Origin: JBKECO01 sp047974745
GTDB taxonomy: Bacteria; Bacillota; Clostridia; Lachnospirales; Lachnospiraceae
DNA: 64,000 nucleotides
NCBI GenBank assembly: GCA_047974745.1
Contig: JBKECO010000031.1
Span: 57,342-121,341, forward strand
Direction: 5' to 3'
In this document: piece after piece, positions 44,239-53,151 of the stretch
How positions within the stretch are numbered: position 1 is the stretch's first letter
How the letters are laid out: each line of letters opens with the position of its first letter
The notes under the pieces: model-generated
The model's database searches: none
Seen by the model: only the letters and a program-made list of their open reading frames with translations
What the model was told of the DNA's origin: nothing
Position numbers and translations under genes: made by a program

Positions 44239-45423
44239 CTAATACTTCTCAACAATGGTAGAGCATCCCATTCCACCGCCGATGCAAAGAGTTGCAAGTC
44301 CTCGTTTAGCATCTCTCTTTTGCATCTCATGAAGAAGTGTTACCAGGATACGACAGCCTGACGCTCCCACCGGATGACCAAGAGCGATGGCTCCCCCATT
44401 CACATTAACTTTGTTCATATCAAATTTCAATTCTCTTGCTACTGGTATAGACTGTGCGGCAAAAGCCTCATTTGCCTCGATCAGATCCATATCTTCTATA
44501 GTAAGTCCAGTTCTGTCAAATACTTTCGCAGTTGATGAAACAGGTCCGATTCCCATGATTTCAGGCTCAACTCCACCTAATGCTCCTGCTACCCAAACTG
44601 CCATTGGTGTAACACCAAGCTCTTTCGCTTTTTCTTCACTCATCACTACAACTGCTGCTGCACCATCATTGATTCCTGATGCATTTCCTGCAGTTACAAT
44701 TCCGCCTTCTTTTCCTGAGCAGCATCTGAGAGATGAAAGTGCTTCTGCTGTCACACCAGCACGAGGTCCCTCATCCTTTGTAAACAGTACTGTTTCTTTC
44801 TTTACTTTGACCGGAACCGGTACGATTTCATCGTCAAATCGACCTTCTGCAATTGCTTTTTCAGCTTTGTTCTGACTGTCAGCTGCGAATTGATCCAGTT
44901 CTTCTCTGGTCAACTCATATTTATCACAAAGATTTTCAGCGGTGATCATCATATGATAGTGGTTGAAAGCATCTGTCAACGCATCATTTACCATAGTATC
45001 TATAACTGCTCCGTTATTCATTCGGTATCCATAACGCGCATTTGGAAGTGAATATGGTGCAAGTGACATGTTCTCCATTCCGCCTGCTACCACGATATCA
45101 GCCTGTCCAGATGCGATCAGAGAAGCTGCTTCGTTGACACATTTCAGACCGGATCCACATACAACATTCAATGTAAATGCTGGAACTTCTATAGGGAGAC
45201 CTGCTTTAATGGAAGCCTGACGTGCCACATTCTGTCCAAGGCCTGCCTGAATAACGCACCCCATCATGACCTCGTCCACCTGTTCTGGCTTCACACCTGC
45301 TCTACTGATCGCTTCTTTAATAACGATCGCTCCAAGATCTGCAGCGGGTATATTGCTTAGTGTTCCACCCATTCTTCCGATTGCTGTTCTGCATGCACCT
45401 GCTAATACAACTTTGTTTGACAT
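44239..45423 (-). CDS. thl: Acetyl-CoA acetyltransferase (thiolase)
   Basis: Thiolase joins two acetyl-CoA to give acetoacetyl-CoA, the first step of butyrate synthesis. The 394-residue protein has the acyl-enzyme cysteine in NVVCGSGLKCVNEAA (about 88), the histidine motif ALGHPVGASGCRILV and the second cysteine in LCIGGGMGCSTIVE. It is the first gene of the butyrate operon. Its upstream region holds a near-perfect Rex operator 36 bases before the start and two degenerate copies further up, so expression probably follows the NADH/NAD ratio. Confidence 0.95.
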   Translation of the reverse strand: MSNKVVLAGACRTAIGRMGGTLSNIPAADLGAIVIKEAISRAGVKPEQVDEVMMGCVIQAGLGQNVARQASIKAGLPIEVPAFTLNVVCGSGLKCVNEAASLIASGQADIVVAGGMENMSLAPYSLPNARYGYRMNNGAVIDTMVNDALTDAFNHYHMMITAENLCDKYELTREELDQFAADSQNKAEKAIAEGRFDDEIVPVPVKVKKETVLFTKDEGPRAGVTAEALSSLRCCSGKEGGIVTAGNASGINDGAAAVVVMSEEKAKELGVTPMAVWVAGALGGVEPEIMGIGPVSSTAKVFDRTGLTIEDMDLIEANEAFAAQSIPVARELKFDMNKVNVNGGAIALGHPVGASGCRILVTLLHEMQKRDAKRGLATLCIGGGMGCSTIVEKY

Positions 45424-45458
45424 GTTTTTCTCCTTACTGATAATTGGATTTTTAGTTT

Positions 45459-45476
45459 CTGTTAATATTTTAACAA
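45459..45476 (-). promoter_or_regulatory. Rex-type operator upstream of thl
   Basis: CTGTTAATATTTTAACAA fits the consensus TTGTTAA-N4-TTAACAA with one mismatch and is palindromic over TGTTAA-TATT-TTAACA. It begins 36 bases before the thl start. A TAAAAT box (45467-45472, minus strand) falls inside it, and a better TATAAT lies upstream at 45529-45534. Rex is known to repress clostridial butyrate genes when NADH is low. Confidence 0.8.
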
Positions 45477-45560
45477 TTTCTTCTTGAAAAAAAAGAATTT
45501 ATTTCAATTCATTTTCCAAATCATCCCTATTATAAACCAAATATTTTCAAATATCTACGA

Positions 45561-45598
45561 TTGTTAAGCACTTCACCAGCTTGTTAATCGTTTCACCA
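45561..45598 (-). promoter_or_regulatory. Two tandem degenerate Rex-like sites
   Basis: TTGTTAAGCACTTCACCA (45561-45578) and TTGTTAATCGTTTCACCA (45581-45598) match at 15 of 18 positions and repeat every 20 bases. Each has one perfect Rex half-site (TTGTTAA), a four-base spacer and a second half matching TTAACAA at five of seven positions. They lie just upstream of a TATAAT box (45529-45534). The rest of the 324-base gap before the hydrolase gene holds nothing else I can support. Confidence 0.55.
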
Positions 45599-45747
45599 AG
45601 ATGTCGGAATCTCTCGAACTGTCAGTTATTTCGATTTACTGTTCTACCACGTAAACCTTATCACAAATCGAATCTGAATACAAGGTTTAATTCGTTAAAT
45701 TTTTGTCAATTTAAAAAAGTAAAACAATTGTCCGTTTTTGACATCTA

Positions 45748-46923
45748 TTAATAAAATACATGATTCCCAATCACTGTACCAGCTACTTCTCCATTGTTCC
45801 TGCAAAAATACAATGCAGATATATTCAGTTGTCCAGAAATAGCCTGACTCGCTGCCTGCCGGGCACTGGCCGAGGCACCTCTGGCAAGAACGACTGCAAA
45901 TCTGCCGCTTGCAACTGGTGAGAATTGTCCTCCTTGGTAGATCACACCAGAGATTGAATTTGGAAAAGACCCACTTCTTACACGGTTAATGACAACACTT
46001 GCAACTGCTAACTGTCCTTCATAGCTCTCTCCACCGGCTTCACACTCCACGATAGCAGCAAGCATGGCCAAATCAGAATCCGAAGCTGTTATCTGTCCAC
46101 CCCCCGTATCCTCTGGTGTCTGAGCTGCAGCAGCCTGCTCTGCTTCCTCTGCTTTCTTCCGTTCTTCGGCAAGTCGCTTTGCTTCTTCGATCTTTAACTG
46201 CTCAAGCTCTTCTTCATAGGCCTTCATTTGTGCGATCTGGGCATCATATGCTGCAATTTCTTCCTGACTTTGAATTAATTCCTGCTGATTTTGTGCCTGA
46301 GTGACCTCTACCTTATCAATCAGAGTGTCTATCTGTTCACTCTTTTCTTCCAGATCTATTTTCATGAATGCAAGGGCTGCACCCTGTGCCTCTAACTCCT
46401 GTTTCTTCTGAGCAATCTGTTCAGTGATGATCTCATACTCGTTCAGTTTGCTCCGATCATACTGGCTCATGGATTCGATATAAACTGCCTTGTTCAAAAA
46501 ATCTGACATGGACTCACTTTCTAACAAGACTCCGATCATAGATTCGCTTCCCTGCTCATACAAAAAAACGATCCGCTTTTTCATACTGACATACTGTTCA
46601 GCCTGGATCGCTTCTGCTTCTGCAAGTTCATTCTTGCTCATTTCTATTTCTGTATTTTTTGTAACAATCTGTTGTTCAAGATCTGTGATCTGAGCTGCAG
46701 TATCTGATAATTGCTGATTCAGATCTGTCAGTTCCACATCCAGTTCATTTGAGATATCTAACAGTGCATCCTGCGCTGCCTCTGCCTCTTGTTTGCTCTC
46801 TTCCAGCTGATCCAGATTGTCTGTTGCCTCTTGTAATTTTTCGTCCGTTGTGGAAGCACTTGCTGTTAATATTCCTGAAAACAGAACAATAAAAGTCAAT
46901 GTGCATAAAATAATTCTTTTCAT
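45748..46923 (-). CDS. Secreted coiled-coil protein with SleB-like cell wall hydrolase domain
   Basis: The 391-residue protein has a signal peptide (cleavage near ASAS, about residue 24) and a long PcsB/CwlO-like coiled coil (about 28-260) with several heptad runs. A linker of about 20 residues follows, then a C-terminal hydrolase-2 domain with AAIVECEAGGESYEGQLAVA, where the glutamates are catalytic in SleB-type lytic enzymes, ending VIGNHVFY. It probably cleaves peptidoglycan at division or during sporulation. It is a single gene with its own promoter. Confidence 0.9.
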   Translation of the reverse strand: MKRIILCTLTFIVLFSGILTASASTTDEKLQEATDNLDQLEESKQEAEAAQDALLDISNELDVELTDLNQQLSDTAAQITDLEQQIVTKNTEIEMSKNELAEAEAIQAEQYVSMKKRIVFLYEQGSESMIGVLLESESMSDFLNKAVYIESMSQYDRSKLNEYEIITEQIAQKKQELEAQGAALAFMKIDLEEKSEQIDTLIDKVEVTQAQNQQELIQSQEEIAAYDAQIAQMKAYEEELEQLKIEEAKRLAEERKKAEEAEQAAAAQTPEDTGGGQITASDSDLAMLAAIVECEAGGESYEGQLAVASVVINRVRSGSFPNSISGVIYQGGQFSPVASGRFAVVLARGASASARQAASQAISGQLNISALYFCRNNGEVAGTVIGNHVFY

Positions 46924-46970
46924 TTCGACCTCATCACAAATTCAGATACTTCAAATCATGCAATAAGATA

Positions 46971-46999
46971 AGTATAGCGAAATTATCTCTTTAGGGCAA
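46971..46999 (-). promoter_or_regulatory. Promoter of the SleB-like hydrolase gene
   Basis: On the minus strand TTGCCC (46994-46999) and TATACT (46971-46976) are spaced 17 bases, about 48 bases before the start codon. Confidence 0.6.
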
Positions 47000-47046
47000 G
47001 TGCCTATCCCTTTCGTGAATTTTTATTATCTTTTTTAAAAGAACTG

Positions 47047-47115
47047 CAAAAAAAGAAACTCAAGTATGTGGAGCGAAAAAACTGATTCGCATCCACTTGG
47101 AATTCTTTACTTGAG
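47047..47115 (-). terminator. Long-stem terminator of carAB
   Basis: The outer arms CTCAAGTA and TACTTGAG and inner arms GTGGA-GCG and CGC-A-TCCAC form a long interrupted hairpin (47059-47115), followed on the minus strand by a T run (47047-47058). It lies about 100 bases after the carB stop. The remaining bases up to the carB end hold nothing I can identify. Confidence 0.75.
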
Positions 47116-47215
47116 CTTCCCAGAGATCAAAATTCATATTTACAGCGTCCTTCAACTATATACATTAGGTAAATATGTACGGAAGAGGCGACTCTTTTTA
47201 GATGCATAAATTGAA

Positions 47216-50200
47216 TTAGCGGTTTTCTACTTTGGCGATGTCGATTGGTGTCAGATCATCGATCGTTGTCTCTAGACTGCTTGCAAGTGCATTGGCCGTA
47301 TCGAGGGAGGTGATGCAGTAGACACCGGTTTCTATGGCATTTCTTCGGATGAGGAATCCGTCTCTTGACTTGTCTGTTCCCTGTGTTGGAATATCTATGA
47401 CAAGATCGATCTTGTGCCCTAAAATCAGATCCATTACATTTGGAGATTCCTGGCTGATCTTATTGACCCAGAGTGCATCGATTCCGTGCTCCTGCAGGTA
47501 TCTGGCTGTACTTCTAGTAGCATAGATTTTATAGCCGAGTGCTGCAAATCGCCTTGCGACTTCTACGGACTCTTCCTTATCTGAGTCTTTGACTGTCATG
47601 ATCATTTGCTTATACTTTGGCAGCTGTACCCCAGCTCCTAAAAAGGCTTTGTACAATGCTTCATTAAAGGTTGGAGCAATTCCCAGACACTCGCCTGTTG
47701 ATTTCATTTCAGGTCCCAGACTGATTTCTGCTCCACGCAGTTTTTCAAAGGAAAATACTGGCATTTTGATTGCAAAGTAGTCAGCTTCTTTCGCAAGTCC
47801 CGGTGTAAAACCAAGGCTCTTTAAGGTGTTGCCTATAATGACCTTCGTGGCCAGATCAACAATCTGAATTCCTGTTACCTTACTGATATATGGCACCGTT
47901 CTTGAGGAACGAGGATTTACCTCGATTACAAAAACTTCATCCTCCATTGCAATGAACTGAATATTGATCAGTCCCACTACATGAAGTGCTCTAGCCAGTC
48001 TTCCCGTATAGTCAACAATGGTCTCCTTGACCTTATCACTTATTGTAAATGCAGGGTATACGGAAATACTATCTCCGGAATGCACGCCAGTTCTTTCGAT
48101 ATGTTCCATGATGCCCGGAATCAGAATATCAGTTCCATCACAAACTGCATCTACCTCGATCTCTTTTCCCTGCAGGTATTTGTCCACCAGGATCGGATGA
48201 TCTTGTGCGATTCGATTTATAATTCCGATAAACTCTTCGATCTCGTCATCATTAAAGGCAATTCGCATTCCCTGCCCGCCCAGTACATAGGAGGGTCTTA
48301 CAAGTACCGGGTACCCAAGACGATTCGCTACCACTTTTGCTTCCTCTGCCGTAAAAACAGTGTCACCATCTGCTCTTGGAATCTTTGTCGCTTCCAGAAT
48401 CTTGTCAAAGAGTTCTCTATCTTCTGCCGCATCCACATCTTCCGCTTTGGTTCCAAGGATTGGCACGCCCATTTTAAGAAGTGCCTCGGTCAGTTTGATT
48501 GCGGTTTGCCCTCCAAACTGCACCACAGCACCGTCTGGCTTTTCAATATTTACAATACTTTCCACATCTTCCGGTGTCAGTGGCTCAAAGTAAAGCTTAT
48601 CTGCTATATCAAAATCTGTAGAAACTGTCTCAGGATTATTATTTACAATAATCGTTTCATACCCTTCATTTCTGAAAGCCCAGGTACTGTGAACGGAGCA
48701 GTAATCGAACTCAATTCCCTGTCCAATTCGAATTGGACCAGAGCCAAGCACTATGACTTTTTTAGGTGGATGTGTCTCTTCTGCTTCATTTTCTCCGCCG
48801 AATACAGAGTAGTAGTACGGTGTGGAAGCAGTAAATTCAGCTGCACAGGTGTCCACCATCTTATAAACAGCCGTTATGCCATTCTCGTAGCGCAGATTCT
48901 TGACCTGACTTTCTGTCTTGCCAGCAAGCTCTGCAATAACTTTATCAGGAAATTCGATCCGCTTTGCTTCACGCAGCAGGTCGACAGTCAGTTCTTCTGA
49001 TTTAAGCCGTTCTTCCATTTCCACCAAAATTGAAATTTTGTCGATGAACCAGATATCGATTTTTGTAATATCATGGATTTTTTCGTAGGATATCTTCCTG
49101 CGCAGAGCCTCTGCAATCGTAAATATCCTGCGATCGTCCACAGTTGCAAGCGCTTCGAACAGCTCTTCTGTAGTCAGTTGATCCATATCATACGCCATCA
49201 TGCTGTCTACATGCTGTTCTAATGATCTGACTGCTTTCATGAGTGCACCTTCAAAGTTGTTACAGATGCTCATGACTTCTCCGGTTGCCTTCATTTGTGT
49301 CGTCAGTGTTCTTTTTGCAGTAATAAATTTGTCAAAGGGCAGTCTTGGGATTTTTACAACACAATAATCAAGCATTGGCTCAAAGCTGGCATAGGTCTTT
49401 CTTGTAATTGCATTTAAAATCTCATCCAGTGTATAGCCAAGTGCAATTTTTGCTGCAACCTTTGCAATCGGATAACCAGTCGCTTTTGATGCAAGAGCGG
49501 AAGAGCGACTTACACGAGGATTCACTTCGATAACACAGTACTCAAAGCTCTCTGGGTGAAGTGCGTATTGCACATTACAACCTCCGGTAATTTTAAGCTC
49601 GGATATTATGTTTACTGCAGAAGTCCGAAGCATCTGGTATTCTTTGTCTCCCAGTGTCTGGGAAGGAGCAACCACAATACTGTCACCTGTATGCACGCCG
49701 ACTGGATCGATATTTTCCATATTACAAACGGTGATGCAATTCCCGTTCGCATCACGCATTACTTCGTATTCGATTTCTTTCCAGCCTGCAATACAGCGCT
49801 CGACCAGCACCTCACCCACACGGCTCAGTCTGAGACCATTTGTCAGGATATCGATGAGCTCCTGTTCATTATTGGCAATTCCACCGCCGCTCCCACCAAG
49901 TGTGTAGGCAGGACGAAGCACAATGGGATATCCAATCGTATTTGTGAAACGAATCCCATCCTCTACATTTTTCACTACGAGAGAAGGTGCACAAGGCTCA
50001 CCGATCTTCTCCATGGTATCTTTAAATTCCTGACGATCTTCTGCTTTACGAATCGTTTCTGCAGTCGTGCCGATCAATCTGACATCATATTTATCGAGAA
50101 TCCCCTGTTCGTCGAGCTCCATTCCCAGATTAAGACCAGCCTGACCACCAAGTGTTGGGAGAATGCTGTCTGGTTTTTCCTTTGCTATGATTTTTTCCAG

Positions 50201-50419
50201 CACCGGAATCGTAAGCGGCTCAATATATACGACATCCGCTATTTCCTTATCTGTCATAATGGTCGCTGGATTCGAATTCACAAGTACGACCTCAACACCT
50301 TCTTCCTTGAGGGAACGGCAGGCCTGAGTTCCGGCGTAATCAAATTCTGCGGCCTGTCCGATAATGATTGGACCGGAGCCGATAACAAGTACCTTTTTTA
50401 TCTCTAGATTCTTTGGCAT
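47216..50419 (-). CDS. carB: Carbamoyl-phosphate synthase, large subunit
   Basis: CarB uses ammonia from CarA, bicarbonate and two ATP to make carbamoyl phosphate for pyrimidine and arginine synthesis. The 1067-residue protein has the duplicated ATP-grasp structure: KVLVIGSGPIIIGQAAEFDYAG at the start and KKVIVLGSGPIRIGQGIEFDY in the middle. Each half has LRPAYTLGGSGGGIA or VRPSYVLGGQGMRIA, and there is an MGS-like allosteric domain from about 935. Length is normal. The ATG overlaps the carA stop by one base. Confidence 0.97.
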   Translation of the reverse strand: MPKNLEIKKVLVIGSGPIIIGQAAEFDYAGTQACRSLKEEGVEVVLVNSNPATIMTDKEIADVVYIEPLTIPVLEKIIAKEKPDSILPTLGGQAGLNLGMELDEQGILDKYDVRLIGTTAETIRKAEDRQEFKDTMEKIGEPCAPSLVVKNVEDGIRFTNTIGYPIVLRPAYTLGGSGGGIANNEQELIDILTNGLRLSRVGEVLVERCIAGWKEIEYEVMRDANGNCITVCNMENIDPVGVHTGDSIVVAPSQTLGDKEYQMLRTSAVNIISELKITGGCNVQYALHPESFEYCVIEVNPRVSRSSALASKATGYPIAKVAAKIALGYTLDEILNAITRKTYASFEPMLDYCVVKIPRLPFDKFITAKRTLTTQMKATGEVMSICNNFEGALMKAVRSLEQHVDSMMAYDMDQLTTEELFEALATVDDRRIFTIAEALRRKISYEKIHDITKIDIWFIDKISILVEMEERLKSEELTVDLLREAKRIEFPDKVIAELAGKTESQVKNLRYENGITAVYKMVDTCAAEFTASTPYYYSVFGGENEAEETHPPKKVIVLGSGPIRIGQGIEFDYCSVHSTWAFRNEGYETIIVNNNPETVSTDFDIADKLYFEPLTPEDVESIVNIEKPDGAVVQFGGQTAIKLTEALLKMGVPILGTKAEDVDAAEDRELFDKILEATKIPRADGDTVFTAEEAKVVANRLGYPVLVRPSYVLGGQGMRIAFNDDEIEEFIGIINRIAQDHPILVDKYLQGKEIEVDAVCDGTDILIPGIMEHIERTGVHSGDSISVYPAFTISDKVKETIVDYTGRLARALHVVGLINIQFIAMEDEVFVIEVNPRSSRTVPYISKVTGIQIVDLATKVIIGNTLKSLGFTPGLAKEADYFAIKMPVFSFEKLRGAEISLGPEMKSTGECLGIAPTFNEALYKAFLGAGVQLPKYKQMIMTVKDSDKEESVEVARRFAALGYKIYATRSTARYLQEHGIDALWVNKISQESPNVMDLILGHKIDLVIDIPTQGTDKSRDGFLIRRNAIETGVYCITSLDTANALASSLETTIDDLTPIDIAKVENR

Positions 50420-51489
50420 TATTTCACTCCCTCCATCATCTCAATAAATCGGTCGAACAGATACGCACTATCCTGTGGTCCCGGTGAAGCCTCCGGATGA
50501 AACTGCACTGTAAAAATATTTTTACCTTTATATTCAAGCCCCTCATTGGTACCATCATTCACATTTACGAATGCTTCGACTGCAACAGAGGGATCGAGAT
50601 TATCAATATCAACGACATACCCATGGTTCTGGGAGGATATATAGACACGGTTCGTTTTTAGGTCTTTGACCGGGTGATTGCCGCCACGATGTCCGTATTT
50701 CATCTTATGAGTATCAGCTCCATTAGCCAGAGCCATGAGCTGGTGTCCCAGGCAGATCGCAAAGATCGGAATATTTGAATCATACAATTTTTTGATTTCT
50801 GCGATGATATCTGTACATTCTTTTGGGTCTCCAGGTCCATTACTAAGCATGATTCCGTCACAGCTGCTGTTTATGATCTCTTCTGCAGTTGTGTGCGCAG
50901 GATAGATTGTCACCTCACAGCCTCGACTATTTAATGACTGTGCAATGTTATTCTTTGCACCGAGATCCAACAGTGCCACATGCTTTCCTGATCCCTTCAG
51001 CACTTCTTTTTCTTGACAAGTCACTTTGTCAACAACATTACCAGTTGTATATTCTTTCAATTTTGGAAGTATGACATCCAGGTCATAAGCCTCGTTGGTT
51101 GTAATCATTCCATTCATGGTTCCATTTTCACGAAGAATCTTTGTCAGTGCTCTGGTATCGATCCCTGCCACTCCGGGAATATCATGTTTGAGTAAAAAGT
51201 CCTGAATGGTACCCTCACATCGAAAGTTGCTCGGCAGTCTGGAAAGCTCTCTTACTATATATCCATCAGGCCACGGTCTTTTGGACTCCATATCCGGAGT
51301 GATTCCATAATTCCCGATCAATGGGTAAGTCATTACTACTGCCTGTCCGGCATAAGACGGATCTGTCAATACCTCCAAATATCCAGTCATTGAAGTATTA
51401 AATACGATCTCGCTGATTATTTCTTTTGTGGAGCCGATACTGGTTCCTTCGAACACATTCCCATCTTCAAGTATTAAAAATGCTTTCAT
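50419..51489 (-). CDS. carA: Carbamoyl-phosphate synthase, small subunit
   Basis: CarA is the glutaminase. The 356-residue protein has an N-terminal domain (AFLILEDGNVFEGTSIG) and a class I glutamine amidotransferase domain with the nucleophile in FAICLGHQLMALA and the histidine and glutamate in TVQFHPEASPGPQD. It is the first gene of carAB behind a strong promoter and a leader of about 135 bases. The adjacent genes are serS upstream and a cell wall hydrolase downstream; no arginine genes are seen, so the pyrimidine role is likely. Confidence 0.97.
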   Translation of the reverse strand: MKAFLILEDGNVFEGTSIGSTKEIISEIVFNTSMTGYLEVLTDPSYAGQAVVMTYPLIGNYGITPDMESKRPWPDGYIVRELSRLPSNFRCEGTIQDFLLKHDIPGVAGIDTRALTKILRENGTMNGMITTNEAYDLDVILPKLKEYTTGNVVDKVTCQEKEVLKGSGKHVALLDLGAKNNIAQSLNSRGCEVTIYPAHTTAEEIINSSCDGIMLSNGPGDPKECTDIIAEIKKLYDSNIPIFAICLGHQLMALANGADTHKMKYGHRGGNHPVKDLKTNRVYISSQNHGYVVDIDNLDPSVAVEAFVNVNDGTNEGLEYKGKNIFTVQFHPEASPGPQDSAYLFDRFIEMMEGVK

Positions 51490-51658
51490 GTTTCACCCTG
51501 TCCTTTCTTAATTCTTCTCAAAAAAAAAAAGACCTCGCTTTTTTTCAGATATCCCTATGTATCGTATTTCTCCCTGAAACACGTTTGATCACTGCCACTA
51601 GCTCGCATTACTTACATAAATTGTAAAAATTTTACCATAACGACCATGACTTTACAAC
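51490..51658 (-). promoter_or_regulatory. carA promoter and untranslated leader
   Basis: TTGTAA (51653-51658) and TAAAAT (51630-51635) are spaced 17 bases. The leader of about 135 bases holds TTTC-AGGGA-GAAA, whose CNGNGAG loop resembles the core of PyrR-binding sites, and further on an A-rich stretch, GCGAGGTC and an 11-base T run. The T run has no good stem before it, so attenuation is only suggested. Confidence 0.5.
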
Positions 51659-51674
51659 CTTTTTGCCCAAACAA

Positions 51675-51703
51675 ATAGTGCCGAGATTTTATCCCGACAC
51701 TAT
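51675..51703 (-). terminator. Terminator-like hairpin after serS
   Basis: ATAGTGTCGGGA pairs with TCTCGGCACTAT (two G-U pairs) around a five-base loop, 26 bases after the serS stop. The T run on the minus strand is weak. Confidence 0.6.
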
Positions 51704-51728
51704 GATATTTTATACATTATGCCAAAGT

Positions 51729-53012
51729 CTATGACTGGATCTTTGTTTTTCCGCCCATATACATGCGAAGTGCTTCCGGAATATTGATGCTTCCGTCTTC
51801 ATTCAGGTTGTTTTCCAGAAATGCGATCAGCATACGGGGTGGAGCAACCACTGTATTATTCAGAGTATGAGCAAAATATTTCTGCCCGTCTTCACCCTTC
51901 ACACGAATCTTAAGTCTTCTTGCCTGTGCATCCCCAAGGTTTGAACAGCTACCCACTTCAAAATATTTCTTCTGTCTCGGTGACCAGGCTTCTACATCAC
52001 AAGATTTGACCTTGAGATCGGCAAGATCTCCGGAACAACATTCTAGTGTACGTACGGGTATGTCCAGCGTACGGAACAGGTCTACTGTATTTTCCCAAAG
52101 TTTATCATACCAATGCATGGAATCCTCAGGTCTGCAGACCACGATCATTTCCTGCTTCTCAAATTGATGAATACGGTAAACACCACGTTCTTCTATCCCA
52201 TGTGCACCTTTTTCTTTGCGGAAGCAGGGAGAATAGCTGGTCAGAGTATATGGCAGCACTGTCTCTTCGTTGATCGTATCAATAAATTTTCCAATCATGG
52301 AATGCTCTGAGGTTCCGATCAAATACAAATCTTCCCCTTCTATTTTATACATCATGGCATCCATTTCTTCGAAGCTCATAACACCAGTCACAACATTGCT
52401 TCGAATCATAAATGGAGGGATCACATAGGTGAAGCCTCTGTCGATCATGAAATCTCTCGCATAGCTGATCACTGCGGAATGCAGACGGGCAATATCGCCC
52501 ATAAGATAGTAAAACCCATTACCTGCAACCTTTCCAGCTGCTTCTATATCCACGCCATTGAATTTTGACATGATATCTGTATGGTAAGGAATTTCAAATT
52601 CAGGAACGACTGGATCTCCAAATTTCATGATCTCCACATTATCCTCATCATTTCTTCCTATTGGTACAGAAGGATCGATGATGTTGGGAATCGTCATCAT
52701 GATCGAAGTCACTTTATCCTGAAGTTCTTTTTCCTGCTCCTCCAAGGCACTCAGTCTTTCTGCGTCCATTTGCACCTGCTCTTTCAGAGACATTGCTTCT
52801 TCTTTTTGACCCTGACTCATTAGTGTGCCGATCTGCTTAGATACCTGATTCCGATTGGCACGCAATGTATCGGCTTCCTGCTTCGCCCTTCTGGCCTGTT
52901 CATCGAGTTCAATTACCTCATCGACCAGTGGAAGCTTATGATCCTGGAATTTATTCTGAATATTTTTTTTGACTATTTCTGGATTTTCCCGTAAAAATTT
53001 AATATCTATCAT
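51729..53012 (-). CDS. serS: Seryl-tRNA synthetase
   Basis: The 427-residue class II enzyme starts MIDIKFLRENPEIVKKNIQ, followed by the long antiparallel coiled-coil arm (about 35-105) that grips tRNA-Ser. It has motif 2 (FRKEKGAHGIEERGVYRIHQF) and the C-terminal ARRLKIRVKGEDGQKYFAHTLNNT, where the usual GYR-type serine region is slightly divergent. The ATG at 53012 follows AAGGAG at five bases and is chosen over a start eight codons earlier. It has its own promoter and no T-box was found. Confidence 0.95.
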   Translation of the reverse strand: MIDIKFLRENPEIVKKNIQNKFQDHKLPLVDEVIELDEQARRAKQEADTLRANRNQVSKQIGTLMSQGQKEEAMSLKEQVQMDAERLSALEEQEKELQDKVTSIMMTIPNIIDPSVPIGRNDEDNVEIMKFGDPVVPEFEIPYHTDIMSKFNGVDIEAAGKVAGNGFYYLMGDIARLHSAVISYARDFMIDRGFTYVIPPFMIRSNVVTGVMSFEEMDAMMYKIEGEDLYLIGTSEHSMIGKFIDTINEETVLPYTLTSYSPCFRKEKGAHGIEERGVYRIHQFEKQEMIVVCRPEDSMHWYDKLWENTVDLFRTLDIPVRTLECCSGDLADLKVKSCDVEAWSPRQKKYFEVGSCSNLGDAQARRLKIRVKGEDGQKYFAHTLNNTVVAPPRMLIAFLENNLNEDGSINIPEALRMYMGGKTKIQS

Positions 53013-53071
53013 GTGTTCTCCTTTGCCTTCTAGCAATCCCAGCCTATTCTGCCGCAGACTGATTCTGTGAC

Positions 53072-53100
53072 ATTATACAATGAAATTGTTCGACTTGCAA
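53072..53100 (-). promoter_or_regulatory. serS promoter
   Basis: On the minus strand TTGCAA (53095-53100) and TATAAT (53072-53077) are spaced 17 bases, about 60 bases before the serS start. Confidence 0.7.
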
Positions 53101-53151
53101 GGTGCTTTCAGGTCACTGGCACGTTCTGCGCTGTGCGGTGCTGTAAGACCA

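Noticed and set aside
47981..49000. A 339-codon plus-strand open frame inside carB
   Set aside because: It lies wholly antisense to carB, whose ATP-grasp domains are intact. The translation is rich in Cys, His and Phe, as expected for a shadow frame, and it has no ribosome site.
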